The notes below the pieces were generated by a model that saw only the letters and a program-made list of their open reading frames with translations, was not told where the DNA came from and searched no databases. The position numbers were made by a program, and so were the translations under genes. From Coprinopsis marcescibilis (taxonomy: Eukaryota > Basidiomycota > Agaricomycetes > Agaricales > Psathyrellaceae): a stretch of DNA of 64,000 nt. How positions within the stretch are numbered: position 1 is the first letter of the stretch; the number at the start of each line of letters is the position of its first letter. Positions 25,386 to 36,701 of the stretch are shown here, in pieces. The DNA lies in assembly GCA_004369085.1 (NCBI GenBank), contig ML210174.1, positions 1-64,000 on the forward strand, read 5' to 3'.

Positions 25386-28300
25386 TTAACGACGGGTCTG
25401 CATTTCGATCACATCTCCGCGTTGCTGAGTGGAAGCCGCAGGAGGTTGATACGCGGGTATGGGCATGCTCGAAGCCATAGGCATGCCAGAATAGCCACCA
25501 ACCGGCGGTGGAACTCCCCCTTGGACCATCTGAGCAGGCGGAAAGTCCCGCTCAGGCGTCGAGATACCTTGGTTCCCCTCTCCAAAGACTGCATCAGTAG
25601 GATCCGCTGCAAGGTCATCGCAACCAACCAAATTCATTAATTTAATCAATCAAACCCAATGTTTCCAAGGTACATACCAATAGCTGCATTCTTGTCAGAG
25701 AGCTTCCAGCTCCCCGTGTGTGGGTTGTCGACCTGCTGTTTCTGAGCTTGTTCCATAGCTGCCTTGTGGTCTTCTGCCTGGATGTCCGCCCACGGAACTT
25801 CGGTGTAGCGAGTGACGCCGGGAGGGGGATTGGGATTGCCTTTCGGCCCGTACACCTGAGTGGCAGCCAAAGTCTCCTTCAAAGCACAGATCCACTTGTT
25901 CCGGCGTTTAGCTGCAAAAAAAGCAAGCACGACCCGGTCAGTTGAAACGTCATGAAGCTACCCTTCACTGTGATAACCCACCTTTGACCGATCCTAGCTG
26001 AGCATTGCTCTTGTACTTGATTTCAACGGACAACGTCATCCTGTCTTGTTCCGGGAAGTCTGGAGGATTTCAAGATCATTAATCCAAAGCCCCGAGAGAG
26101 CAGGGGAGAGACAAGAATGTACCTTTAATGTTCACGTCAAAGGCGGGGTGATAATCACGTTTCTCCCTTTCGACGAAAGCCAGCATCTTTTCCCGGAGCC
26201 TCTCAAGGTCCTCGAAACTCGTGCTGTATGAAACATCGAATGTGAAGGTTTCTGACATCTAAAAACAGGCGCCTTGTGTCACGGGGTATTCGGGTACACA
26301 ATCGATTAAAAATGATGGTCAATTACCTGGGGGCTGCGCCTGAAGTTTTGAATGAACTAGATGAAAAAGATGGATTAGACAAGCGATCCGAACCGACGTG
26401 ACAGGATAACACACCAAAGTGCTCAGCACATTATTGGGAGCCTGCACTGAAGCCGAATTTGCGTCCAAAAACACAGTACTGAGCAAGCGGATTTCCTTGA
26501 CAGTATAGGTCTCCTTGTTAACGACCACACGATCACCAACATCGAATGGATGCTTAATGAACAAGAAGATGATGCTCTGCAAAACCTCCTGCAAGCTTCC
26601 ACCAATGAGCCAGCTCAAACCCAGGATAAGCGTTCCGGCACCGGTGATCAGGGTGAGCAATTGGGCCTCCTACAAAAACCATTTACAGTTAAAACCATAA
26701 ATCAAGTCATGTGTCGTCCTCTCTCTCTTCACTTACCAAAGCGACAGCGATGATCAGTGCGGCAATAACAACATACAGGGACATGAAGATGTTGTCCAGC
26801 CTGCCAACAGCACTGTCGAGGTCTCGCATGGAATTTTCGATGGAAAGTTGCTCTCGATGGAATTCCCTGTTTGGAAGGATCAGCCCATCGGACCCCGTGT
26901 CCTGGGATAAAAGGCTCCTTACAGCAAGGATATCTCGATTTCTTCCAGCGTAGCATCTCCGTTCCCATCCTTATCAAACAAACCAAACACCTGAGATGCT
27001 TCTTCCGGTGTGGGGAAGAATCGCGCAATGTCTTCGACGAGCAAATGCTCAGCACGGGGCTTGGCAAAAGAGTAGAAGAGACGACGGGCAAGCTGAAGAA
27101 CGAGATGAGTGGAGTTTTTTGGTTATCGGATGAACATATTTGCCGTACCAGACGTGATTTGTTAGCAGATTCAAGCGTTGTTTTGATGATCGCCTGCGGA
27201 GAATTGGGCTGGAGGACAGAGCTAGATTGGAGATGGGTTCGATCAGCTTTGTGGTTGTTGACAAAGTAAAACAAGGTTTACCTGCCAGCTATTTCCGAGG
27301 CCACATTTCCCAGGGCAGTGGTCGTGGTGGTGGCGGCCTTGCGGACGCCTTTCCTGAGCTTCTTCAACATATCCTTGGGATTGGGGAAGGTTCTCTTTGC
27401 ATCATCGCCCATAGGCTCCAAAGTCCGCCCCGGAATTTCAGAGGAATGTCGATAGAGAGTGACCAGCGACTTGACGGCATATTTCTGATCGGTGATACGT
27501 TCTGAACACGAAACGGAAGAAACCAGTCAGATTTGACAATGTAAAGGTGAAACTCGAGGGAACAGTATAGCCCTGAGAGAGAAAGATAACAACTCACCCG
27601 CATATGATCGTTCATGGAACTTTCCAGCGATCAGCTGAATGGAGAATTTCTCAAAGAGTAGGACACCAGCGCAAATGAGGAACGCGAATAGAAGTTTGGC
27701 GATCAGGTCGATGGCACGAGTGCTGGTGTCACTGGGCGCAACTTTCTGGTTTACGATAAGTGGGGTCCAGGCTACCCATATGACCAGCGTCCAGACAAAA
27801 AGTGCGATATATCTGCACGCATGAGGGAGAATCGGAGGAAAAACAAAGGAGGAAGAAAGGATCAAATTAGCTCGGCTGGTTCATCAAGGGATCTTCCCGC
27901 CTCTTCACAGGGCTGGAAAGGTTCCAGAAACACGAACTCGTAAACTTACCGGTGTAATGCAAACATCCACTCAATGTAACGTCTCGTGCCGACGGCAACA
28001 ACTCCAATCGTGGCTCTAATAATTGAGGGGACGATGCGTCTAGAATCCCGTTAGACGTCATCTGTCGCGATTTCGGGAGAGACAATAACTCACGAGGCAG
28101 CAAGGGCTGCCCACCAACCTAAACGCTTGGAGTTAAACCTCTGAAAGCATACGAGGAAAAACAAAGCACACGTACCGGCCCAAGCAACAGTCAACCAGAT
28201 ACTCCACCATAGAAGCCGTACCGACCAAACCTAATCACCGACATGCAAAGGGAAGGAACCATGCATGAAAGACAAAACGATAAATTAAAAATTGCAAGGA

Positions 28301-29237
28301 AATTAGCCGATCATTAGTTATCTATCACATGAATCTAGGATGAAAGGAAGAACTTGCCGTTGCGTTTGGGAAGCTGGTCACGGATAGAATCCCAGGGATC
28401 CACAACAACCCCAAGACAGGGACAATGAACAAGAACCACCGGGTCACGACAGACACGTTCAGCAAAAAGTTGTAAAACTTGGAAACCTGAAGCGTAAGAG
28501 CGGTCAGCTGCTGCACAGGGCCCAGACAAAGGTAAAACAGGTTAAGCGCCTGGGGAAGGGCTGGCCAAATGCGATAGAGAAAGCAACGGAGACTATTCGA
28601 TAGTCACCTTGTTTTTGGGTAGATCGCCATCTGCATAGATTAGGTGGGCCTGGCTTGCGTTGCGCGTGTCGAATTCATCATAAGACTTTTCCAGTTTCCT
28701 GATTCCATCGAGCTTAACCCAGCTAGAATCGTGCGCATGCAGGGGTGGCCGGGACTTTTGTTCGCCGTGGCCTGAAGAGCCTTGAGCACGTTCTGCTGCG
28801 TCATATCCGGATTGATTGGCCATTGTATTATTGCGGTAGCTCGAGGCCACGGAAAGCTGAGAGCCCCAGTTAAGGTTTGGATTTGAGTCGTGAGGACGTG
28901 ATTGCTGGGAAGGGTGCCTGCCAGCAGAAGCGAGGTGATGAGGATGAACGATGCTGGTCGGAGAGGATTGGGGCGAGACAGGAATGTGTTGATAAGTTGG
29001 TTGTAAACGAGTGTTGTCGGAGTTTTCGACGTCAGAGCCAGCAGGAGACACTCCGCTGTGCCTATTTACTCCAGCTGGGCTGCCGTAGCCAAAGTGGTCA
29101 CCAGATGGACCAGTAATAGACGACTTTGGCTTTGGCCGGTAAAAAAGGTCGGAGAGGTCGTCGTCGTTGGGAAGAAACGGTTTTGCCTCGTGGCGGCTGT
29201 TCAAAGTCTTGTCTGGACCATTCGTTGTTCCTTCCAT
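25386..29237 (-). CDS. MscS-family mechanosensitive ion channel with EF-hand (fungal Msy1/Msy2 type)
   Basis: A multi-span mechanosensitive channel of the fungal/plant MscS-like group. In fission yeast the relatives Msy1/Msy2 are ER channels that control calcium under hypo-osmotic shock. The N-terminal cytosolic region starts MEGTTNGPDKTLNSRHEAKP and is Ser/His/Gly-rich. Four or more hydrophobic segments follow between about 28530 and 27600. An EF-hand loop lies at about 26965-26990 (FDKDGDGDATLEEIE). The MscS pore and beta domain are LLTLITGAGTLILGLSWLIG with FLFIKHPFDVGDRV and ETYTVKEIRLLSTVF, then ASVQAPNNVLST. The C-terminal tail is Pro/Gln-rich and ends VIEMQTRR at 25386. I took the ATG at 29237, because the frame extends upstream only to a TTG. 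At least ten introns. The EF-hand has the acidic positions needed for calcium binding. Confidence 0.92.
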
Positions 29238-29635
29238 ACCGCCGCGCCACAAAAATCAAATTATTCCGGATCTGTCAACGGACAAAGATAATTGTGCTGT
29301 TCGTCCTCCTCAGTTGCTCGTATCAAGTCCTAGCAGTCAGAATCAAGGGGGCATTACACTGCTCCAGATATTGGCCATGCGTCTTATTTGACGGCGACCA
29401 TCGCGACGGCGCGAAACTACTTCCACAACTCTTTTCTGACGCCGACATTCCCCGTGGAAACGTTAACGTGGTCGTCGCCAGACTCCTGTTTGCGCGACGG
29501 CCTCGTAAAACCGGTGGGATCTTAAAGTTCGATAATATGTCGATCGATAGCCATAATCCATGTTCCAGTATCTGGTATCCATTCCATTTAAAAATATATA
29601 TACGGGTGATACAACGACCATCGCGGAGCATGCCC

Positions 29636-31392
29636 CTATCCAAACGCCCCTGGTCGCAGCCAGAGTTTCCGTCGTGACAACAAAATGTGGTCATCAAACC
29701 GTTTGTTGATCGCTTCTCCAAGTGCAGGTGGTGTGGGTTGGGGAACATGGGTAGGTGCGACGGGCGGTGGGGGCCCAATTACATGTCGTTTCGGCTTGAA
29801 TATCAACACAATAATCATACCAAATATGATCAGAAGAAGCAGAAAGATACACTTCCGTCTTCCGGTATTCTTTTGGTACCTATACAGTTGTCAAATCAGC
29901 TGGGTTCCGAGGTTGGAGTAGCGGGGAAATGTCCTTACTGTGTGGCGACCTCGAGTTCTGTGACCGCGCCCTCCAGCTGGACGGAAGTTTGTTCAATGTT
30001 GTATTCCACGCTATCCAAAAGCGTTCCTTGATCAATCACGAGCACTGACAAGTCTTTGAAGAGCTCCGCTAAGGTGGCAATGGACTTCGCAATTTCTGTT
30101 ACTTCTCGGTCGCGTGCCCGCAGCTCGACCGATGGGTCAGCGTGAACCAGGGACATCGATTGGGCACGGGTATGGGTCTTTTAGCGTTCATGAAAGGGCC
30201 ACGATGCAAAGGGGGCAGGAGATGAAAAGGACGAAAGTCATTTCAAATGAGCCGGTCGAGGGAACCCGGGGTCGAGCGTTTCAAAGGAAGGATGAAAGAG
30301 ACCGAAAAGAAAATCGTAGATCAACGCGGTGAAAGGAAAAAAACATGTCAAATTGTGATTAGCTGGAAGGAATTTTCAGGTGAAAGAACATGAAACTTAC
30401 GGCTGCTCGAACGTCATCGTCAACTGCACTCATCCCTTCGGAACCTTTGAGTGTTATGGCTCCTGAGGCCACCAATAAATCTTGGTTCTTGGTCGCCTGA
30501 CCCTGAAGCTCTGTCAAGATGGATCAGCCATTGGTTCTGGATAAGATCTTGAATGCAAAGCCACTCGTGATGAAATCGATGGTTTCAACATTTGCGCCAA
30601 CGGATCAGGTACGGGGAAACTGGGGAAGATGAGGGGTACGATAACAGCCAACTCACTTTCCATGTAGACTCGCTGCTTCTTCCTAAATGTGGCGCTAATG
30701 TCCTGCAGCTTGGCAGCGAGGCCTCGTTGCACATTTTTAGCCGCTAGCTGTATATTGCGAGATGACTGCGAATCTGGCGGAAAGTTGTGGGGCTGAAATG
30801 AACCGATTTTTTGGATAAGAGAATGACATCGTCTAAAATCCTGTAGGTAAAAGGACTTGGGTTAGCACTGGATTCACGGAACATACATCCGGTACGATAG
30901 TTGCCTTTGTGATATCCGTTGTGAAAGCTTCAATCTCTTGTTCCTCTTGGGATCGGTCCGAGAAACCGGGAAGAACATGCCTGGAATGCAATCTGTCCAG
31001 AGTAGCGACTGAAAGCCGCAAAAAAGGTAGACCCGCATGAGGAGATGGCTGCGAAACAGGACAGAAAGTGCGCACTTTTGGACTGTGCATCGAGAAGGAG
31101 TTCCTCTACCTGATCCGCGAGGTCGACCCTATGACAGCATTAGACGACATGAATGGTAGTTTACGAGATGGAAAAAGCACCAGGCTGGAGGAAGCTGGAC
31201 GTCGAGGGATACATGGCTGGATGTTGCTATGAGACGGTCATGCTCGTCATCGTTTTCGTCTGGATCGTCGGCGTAAAGAGACCTGCGACGTGCGAAACGT
31301 GTCGATCTGGAGCTAGAGTCACGAAATGAGATGAATAAAGAGGTTCTTGAACGGGTTGTGGGGTCGTAAGAGGAGGAGGAGGATGAAGCCAT
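29636..31392 (-). CDS. TLG2: t-SNARE of the syntaxin-16/Tlg2 family
   Basis: A Golgi/endosome Qa-SNARE. The start is MASSSSSSYDPTTRSRTSLF, a Ser/Arg-rich N-terminal segment that corresponds to the Tlg2 N-peptide region bound by the Sec1/Munc18 protein Vps45. The Habc-type helices follow, from VDLADQVEELLLDAQSKSA to LAAKLQDISATFRKKQRVYM. The SNARE helix is ELRARDREVTEIAKSIATLA to LDSVEYNIEQTSVQLEGAVT, with the central ionic-layer Gln in the expected place (VIDQGTLLDS). One membrane anchor, CIFLLLLIIFGMIIVLIF, is followed by about 50 luminal residues with a Pro-rich part and the end LWLRPGAFG at 29636. A luminal extension after the anchor is also known for yeast Tlg2. About nine exons. The family assignment rests on the SNARE motif and the tail. 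Confidence 0.88.
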
Positions 31393-32566
31393 TGGGCTGT
31401 TGGCAGTGCCGTCCTCCTGGTGTTGAACGCGGCGGTCATTGCTGCGCGTGACGTGGGACTTCCCGATTCGGAAGCTGTGTTTGTCGAAAAGATTTGGCGG
31501 GCAGATATTTTCCAGGAAATTGGGATAAATGTAGATCGATATCGGGGATAATAAATAATATATGATCTGATCTGAGCGGGTTCTCCGAAGTGGTGGACCT
31601 CCGGGCTACATTTCTGCTGAACTATAAATTGCCTCCATTCTCCGTCAACACCATCCCCAGAATCCCAAGTCCCCCACATCTCTTCACTGTCAAACACAGC
31701 GACCACGCGTCTTTACACGATGTGCAGCTTAAAAACGTGCGTCTGCCCCCCTTCAGTCCCGTAGTGTCCTCTGACCATCCAACAGTGAAGGTACAAAACA
31801 CGGCTGCGGCCACTACATTATTGTGAGTGACCTCATGTTCCGTCCACAACAGCAACTTTTTTGCTCACTGTCGTCATCCGTCGTCTAGACGAGGAAGGTC
31901 GAGCAGAGAGACTGTAACAGTCCTTATTGCATCCATTCTCGTCTTCATGCCCAACCAAATTGTCCCCATTGTCCCCACTGCAGACGAGTTCGTGGTTCTT
32001 CTTCTCGGCTATAAGCCATCAAAGTACTCATACCCTTTCCCAGTTCCTAGAACCTGATCATGAAGAGATCATCACTCAGCAGACAAATATCTTTTGCAAG
32101 TCTTGCGAATACTGGTTCAATGAAGGTCGTGTGCGACAACAAGCACAAGCTTCGGCTCAACGTCGTTAACCCTGTCGTCATTCCGCCATTTACGCCGTCC
32201 GTCTTGCGTCGCTATCGCCGTGCTTTCTTCTTCTGTTCGTTCATATCCGCCCTTCCCCAGCACCCACCACCACCACCACCCTCGCATAATTTTATGCCCG
32301 CCTAATTACTCCACGACCGCACCAACGTCTATTTTATAATTCTTCTAGTTCCGCATTTGCATCATCCATCCTCTGCAATGCTCCTCGTGTACTACCAGTT
32401 CATCATCAGCATCGCCATTTATCTACATCACACTTTTGCTTACAGCCACCGCATTGTATCATTACCCAGCAAAACTCTTCCAAGTTACAGATACATACCG
32501 TACGCATACCAATCTAGAATGTTCAAATATATCCAAAGTTTAACAGCTATTTACGCATCCGGCGTT
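31393..32566. other. Long intergenic region, pyrimidine-rich, with a short CAC repeat
   Basis: Nearly 1.2 kb lie between the TLG2 start and the NAR1 stop. Several plus-strand frames are open here, but each has skewed C/T-rich codons, no conserved motif and poor starts. A short CAC/CCA run sits near 32263-32283. The part next to 31393 presumably holds the TLG2 promoter. I see no RNA gene signature. Confidence 0.5.
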
Positions 32567-34909
32567 CTACCATTTAACCGCAAGCCCAATAACATCGCTC
32601 TCCACTGCATGGTACTTGGTTCGGAATAAGTCTTCCCGGCTTCTGCGACTCTCACTTGGTGGTGGTCGACACAAATCCTGGATTATTCGGCCGGTGAGTT
32701 CATCAGCGAAGGCGAGTTGTCGGACGAGTCCTTCTCGTTGCTCCCTTGGCCAAACCCCGGGATCCAGGCCATCTTCATCCACAATGGCCTCCGTCTTCTT
32801 TGTCTTCACGCTATCAACGCCATCTAAATCCCCGCGCATATTCACGCTGGTCAGCTGTTCTTCACCACTGATGTCAACTGCAGGCGCGACTCGCGAGTCA
32901 TGAGGGTCTGCACCGTTCAAGATGCTCACCGACCCGTATTGGCTAGCCTTGGTACTCGACCCTTCACTGTGATATTGTACCTTCGCAACTCTATCACCGC
33001 GTTCTCCTTTGCCATCGCATCTTTCCGCTTCCTCGTTTCGTCCTCTTGCCTTCACCTGCTGTACGGATGACGATGACATTCTCGGCATTGACCAATATAC
33101 CCTCTCAACCTTGGCCGTCCAATTCTTGTCACCCCATTTCGCGCTACTCTGCATCATCCCACTCTCATCCCAGTTCCGCGTGAAGCCCTCCTCATCTTTA
33201 TCTCCGGCAGCAACTGAATTGAAAGTCGACGACGTCAAGGATGATTGCTGTGCTGACGCCACCGGCTTGAGCTGTCCTCCGCCATTGACACACCCGCCCG
33301 GACAGGCCATGACCTCCACATAGTCGTACTGCTTGCTTCCTTCACCAGAAGAAACGCTCACTCCTCCTTTCCTCGCTATCCGTCTGCCAATGCCACCGGC
33401 CACGGCCTTGCCGCCCAACTTCCCTGCAGCACCACCTCCCACGCGGACCCCCTTGTCTCTCCCCACCTTCCTGACTACATTCTGCAGGTTTCTGAATCCG
33501 TAGCATTTGGCGCCTTTGAATACAGCTTTGCCTGAAGCTTCTTCAATCAAGGTGAATTCTTCATAATCGGCGTTGCGCATGATCTTTCGGGAGAGGGATA
33601 GTGGAGTCGGAGAGGTTTCAATTATGTGGTTGATTATCGATTGAAGATAGGAACCCGAAGAAGACCCAGGGTGTTGTAAGAGTTCGGGAAGGTGGAGGTC
33701 GCCGTCTGTTGACGTTGGTGGCAATGGGTCGTCGAGTTCGTTGGGGACGGTTGCAGAGAGATCCCAATCTCTCCCCTTCATCATGAGATCCAATTCGCCG
33801 GTGGTTATCACACAGTCAACGTCTCGAGTCGAGTACATTTCGTTGTAGAAATCTTGCCGTGACGCTTCCAGCTTCTTGTCGTAACAAGGCATCACGGATA
33901 CATGGTAAACGCCGTCTGGCCTACATACGCAATCTTGAGAATGAATCGCTCCAGAGGGATAAGAAAGAACGTACTTCTTCCCCCACTTCTTTCCCATCCA
34001 TTCCTTTACTAGGCTTCCCATGATTTGTTGAGGGCTTTTGGTTTGCGAAATGAACGGCAGCATTTCCGAATGGGCCTTCTCCGCGTAGCAGATCCACCCC
34101 GGGCATGCGCTAGCAAGCATTGGTAGCTGGCCTTCGGCTGCTTCCCCTCCAAGCCGGTCTTTGGTTTTGCGTTCGTCATATTCGAGCAAGTGTTCCCGAA
34201 GAGCAATGTGACGAGCAAAGGTGGTATCAAGAACTTGTGAGAAACCGAGAACTTGGGTGAAGAACCGCCGTACCCGTCGAAGGATTTGCCGTGGAGTAAC
34301 GGAGAGAGAAGCGGCAAGAGATGCTAGAGACTGGGGCGCGACGGATAGAACTAGTATCTTTTGCGACTCTGGTGGAACGCTTTTGTTGGTCTCGATAAAG
34401 TTGAAGACTTCGGTATGGGATTGTAGGGTAATAAGAACAGATTCTGCTGATGTTATGCATCCACTGAACTCGTAATGTCGGTGAACTCCTCATCGGAAGG
34501 GCGGATACAGGGAACGCACCTACATGCCAGACAATCATTAAGGTTAATCTGTGCCTGTTCTAATTTCTCTCCAGAAGCCTTCGTAGGTTCCCTCGAGGTC
34601 GTTGCGGCACCGCTAGCTCCGAGTCCGTCATTCGAGACTTCGTAATATGAACCTGCCGTATCGACAACGATTTCTGTCTATGAACGCATTGAATTGGTCA
34701 GACGACGTCCAGTAGCTCGTAATAGTTGACCGCACCCTGGCACCAGTCCCTTCATTCTCTTTAGGCTTGTTTACATGCTCAACGGGTTTGATGCAGGCCT
34801 GTGAGGGTGAGATGAAATCATTTAGATCTGTCAGTGTCTACTTGGGCAAAATCAGCTTTGAATAACATATTACGAGACAAAGCCCTACCAGAGCACCTGA
34901 AAAGGCCAT
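32567..34909 (-). CDS. NAR1: Cytosolic iron-sulfur assembly factor Nar1 (iron-only hydrogenase-like)
   Basis: A component of the cytosolic Fe-S protein assembly (CIA) machinery that delivers 4Fe-4S clusters to cytosolic and nuclear proteins. The first exon is tiny (MAFSGAL); then [17 protein letters not shown], the Cys cluster [15 protein letters not shown], and [15 protein letters not shown]. The hydrogenase-like core has the other cluster ligands: [31 protein letters not shown] and [16 protein letters not shown]. With the cluster at the N-terminus, all eight or so Cys of the family are visible. Between the CPGG motif and the C-terminal helix there is a low-complexity stretch of about 150 residues, so the protein is near 640 residues against about 490 in yeast. 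It ends [10 protein letters not shown]; a C-terminal Trp is the family's docking signal for the CIA targeting complex. An in-frame 54-nt intron (33921-33974) is easily missed. Confidence 0.95.
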
Positions 34910-35087
34910 AGGATCGATGGTGGATGTGGTAGGTAGTTGACAGGTGCATTGCTGACTGAGGAACTGCCAAAGCCCCCGCTTCAAACATCTCGCTTACGAT
35001 TGGCTCTCAAGTACGTAATAATCTCACTAATGAGTCGACGCGCCAGATCGGCGCTTTCGGCCGAACAATGTACGCGACGCAATGACT

Positions 35088-36384
35088 TTATTGGAGGACA
35101 ACGAAGGGTACCAAAGCCAAAAACATGGGTATGAAGAAAGAAAGTGGCGTGATTGTATTAGATCGCATCCGAGATGCTCCAGTACTTGAGGAAGGTTCGG
35201 TACTACCCCAGAGTTGGATGTTCCTGAAGTATGTGAACGTGGTAACTGGCGTCGCGTATGTTTCATCGGCACCTATATTTGGGAGATAACGCGATGAGAA
35301 CAGAAAAGGAAGTCAGAGATGAGGTCACACATGCCTCCAAAGAAAGTCCTATCAAAGGAATGAGTATCCGTCTGGTCAAAGCAGGACGTGGACACTCACG
35401 AGAAGAATAGGCCGTTGATACTAGCAGTGCTAGTACTGCGCATCTGAAGCCCTTCTTGGGAGAGCACTAGACGGTCGTTATAACTAAAGCGAGCTGAACT
35501 TCACATTCTTAGAGGCGAATGAAGAGATGCTCACTAAAGCTGGATCTTCCCATTGGAAGCGCGAGGAGGGCTGTTCATTTGAACATATAAGACGAATCGC
35601 ATCCACCTGGTAAGCCAATGTCAGCTTGAGGATCATAGATAGGAGTGAGGCACGTACCGTCCCGAGGTCAGAACAAAGGAACCTCGATTCAAGCTAATTC
35701 CAAAGTCGTCGTTGCAGGCCACATCCTTCCGGTCGCATAGACTATCGGTTTCCGGAATGTAAGCATAAACTGCATGATAGTCTGATCAACTTGGCCAAAA
35801 AGATCTCGAACGAAGTAATTACTTTCACCATTCCCGTTAGTTCTCCACATTAGGCGAGTACTGAAGCAATCCATCCCGGAGGCAAGCTTCCCCCCACTGC
35901 ACCCCGTAGAATTTAAGCCGCCACGAAGACCGGGTAATTTACCGCCTTTCACCCAGTTGAAACCCTCTTCGAATGCTATCTCGTAGGAGAGAAGCATGGA
36001 TCCAAATGCTAGCCCGTCCGTTGCATTCCAGAGGTTATAAAACTGTGCTCCTCCTCCACTAGCATGGGAGTAACTTCGTGCCGGATATGTTACCTGCAAA
36101 ACTGGGCCAGATACAGTAGCCTCGCTATCGACCGGTTTATCTGGATATGGATCGCCGACGAATGCGAGATTGTTAGGATTTTCTTGGATCCGTCCTTTCC
36201 CCGGCGACCACTCGGAAAGGATCAAGGCTTGTGTATCGACAGACGATGCTGTTGCTGTAGGAAAAGGGAACTTCGTGCTGGTTGTCAAATTGAGTTGCTC
36301 CGCCAATGCAGTTGGGCTATTCCCCTGTGCTTCGACGCGAACCGACCACAGTTGTAGAACGAGGAGGAGAGACGGGATGAACAT
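35088..36384 (-). CDS. Secreted polysaccharide-lyase-14-like protein with a likely GPI-anchor signal
   Basis: An extracellular protein with an N-terminal signal peptide (MFIPSLLLVLQLWSVRVEAQ). The PL14 core, known from alginate/glucuronan lyases and fungal homologues, shows YPARSYSHASGGGAQFYN, GFNWVKGGKLPGLRGG, TGCSGGKLASG and DCFSTRLMWRTNG. A 59-nt intron after the last motif is followed by VYAYIPETDSLCDRKDVA and DDFGISLNRGSF. Later exons give DAIRLICSN, INGLFFS and TFTYFRNIQLWGS. The protein then has a Ser/Thr-rich spacer and a hydrophobic end (PLSFFIPMFLALVPFVVLQ), stop at 35088-35090. That arrangement is what GPI anchoring needs, and suggests attachment to membrane or cell wall. Substrate and activity cannot be told from sequence. 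About seven exons; the last joins are approximate. Confidence 0.8.
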
Positions 36385-36701
36385 TGAAGATGTCGGACAC
36401 TGGACCGGATAGCTCCAATGAACTATCTGGGTCTCTCTCGCAGTCCTCCCGCTCTAGGAAGCTCCTGAGATAGAAAGAAACGAGTTTATGAGCCTATATT
36501 CCAGGATATGGGCATATGAACGTTGAAGTCCCTTGTCGTTTTGACGAGTATTCATTGATGCGGTCACCGCTTAGTAATCCAATACGTTAGGCTCATCCCG
36601 TTCACGACAACGAGCGCCGTTTGGCAAGACACCACGTACCATCTTCGCTCGAAACTTGTCCGTTCATCTGCAGGCCAAGTTGGACCTATGTTTTTGCTGT
36701 A
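36385..36701. promoter_or_regulatory. Divergent promoter region of the PL14-like and transporter genes
   Basis: About 317 bases separate two divergent start codons. The space must contain both promoters. I see no strong TATA box or known binding site that I would assign. Confidence 0.4.

Noticed and set aside
32260..32290. CAC/CCA run as possible functional repeat
   Set aside because: Only a few units long, imperfect, and in a pyrimidine-rich intergenic region; no sign of function.
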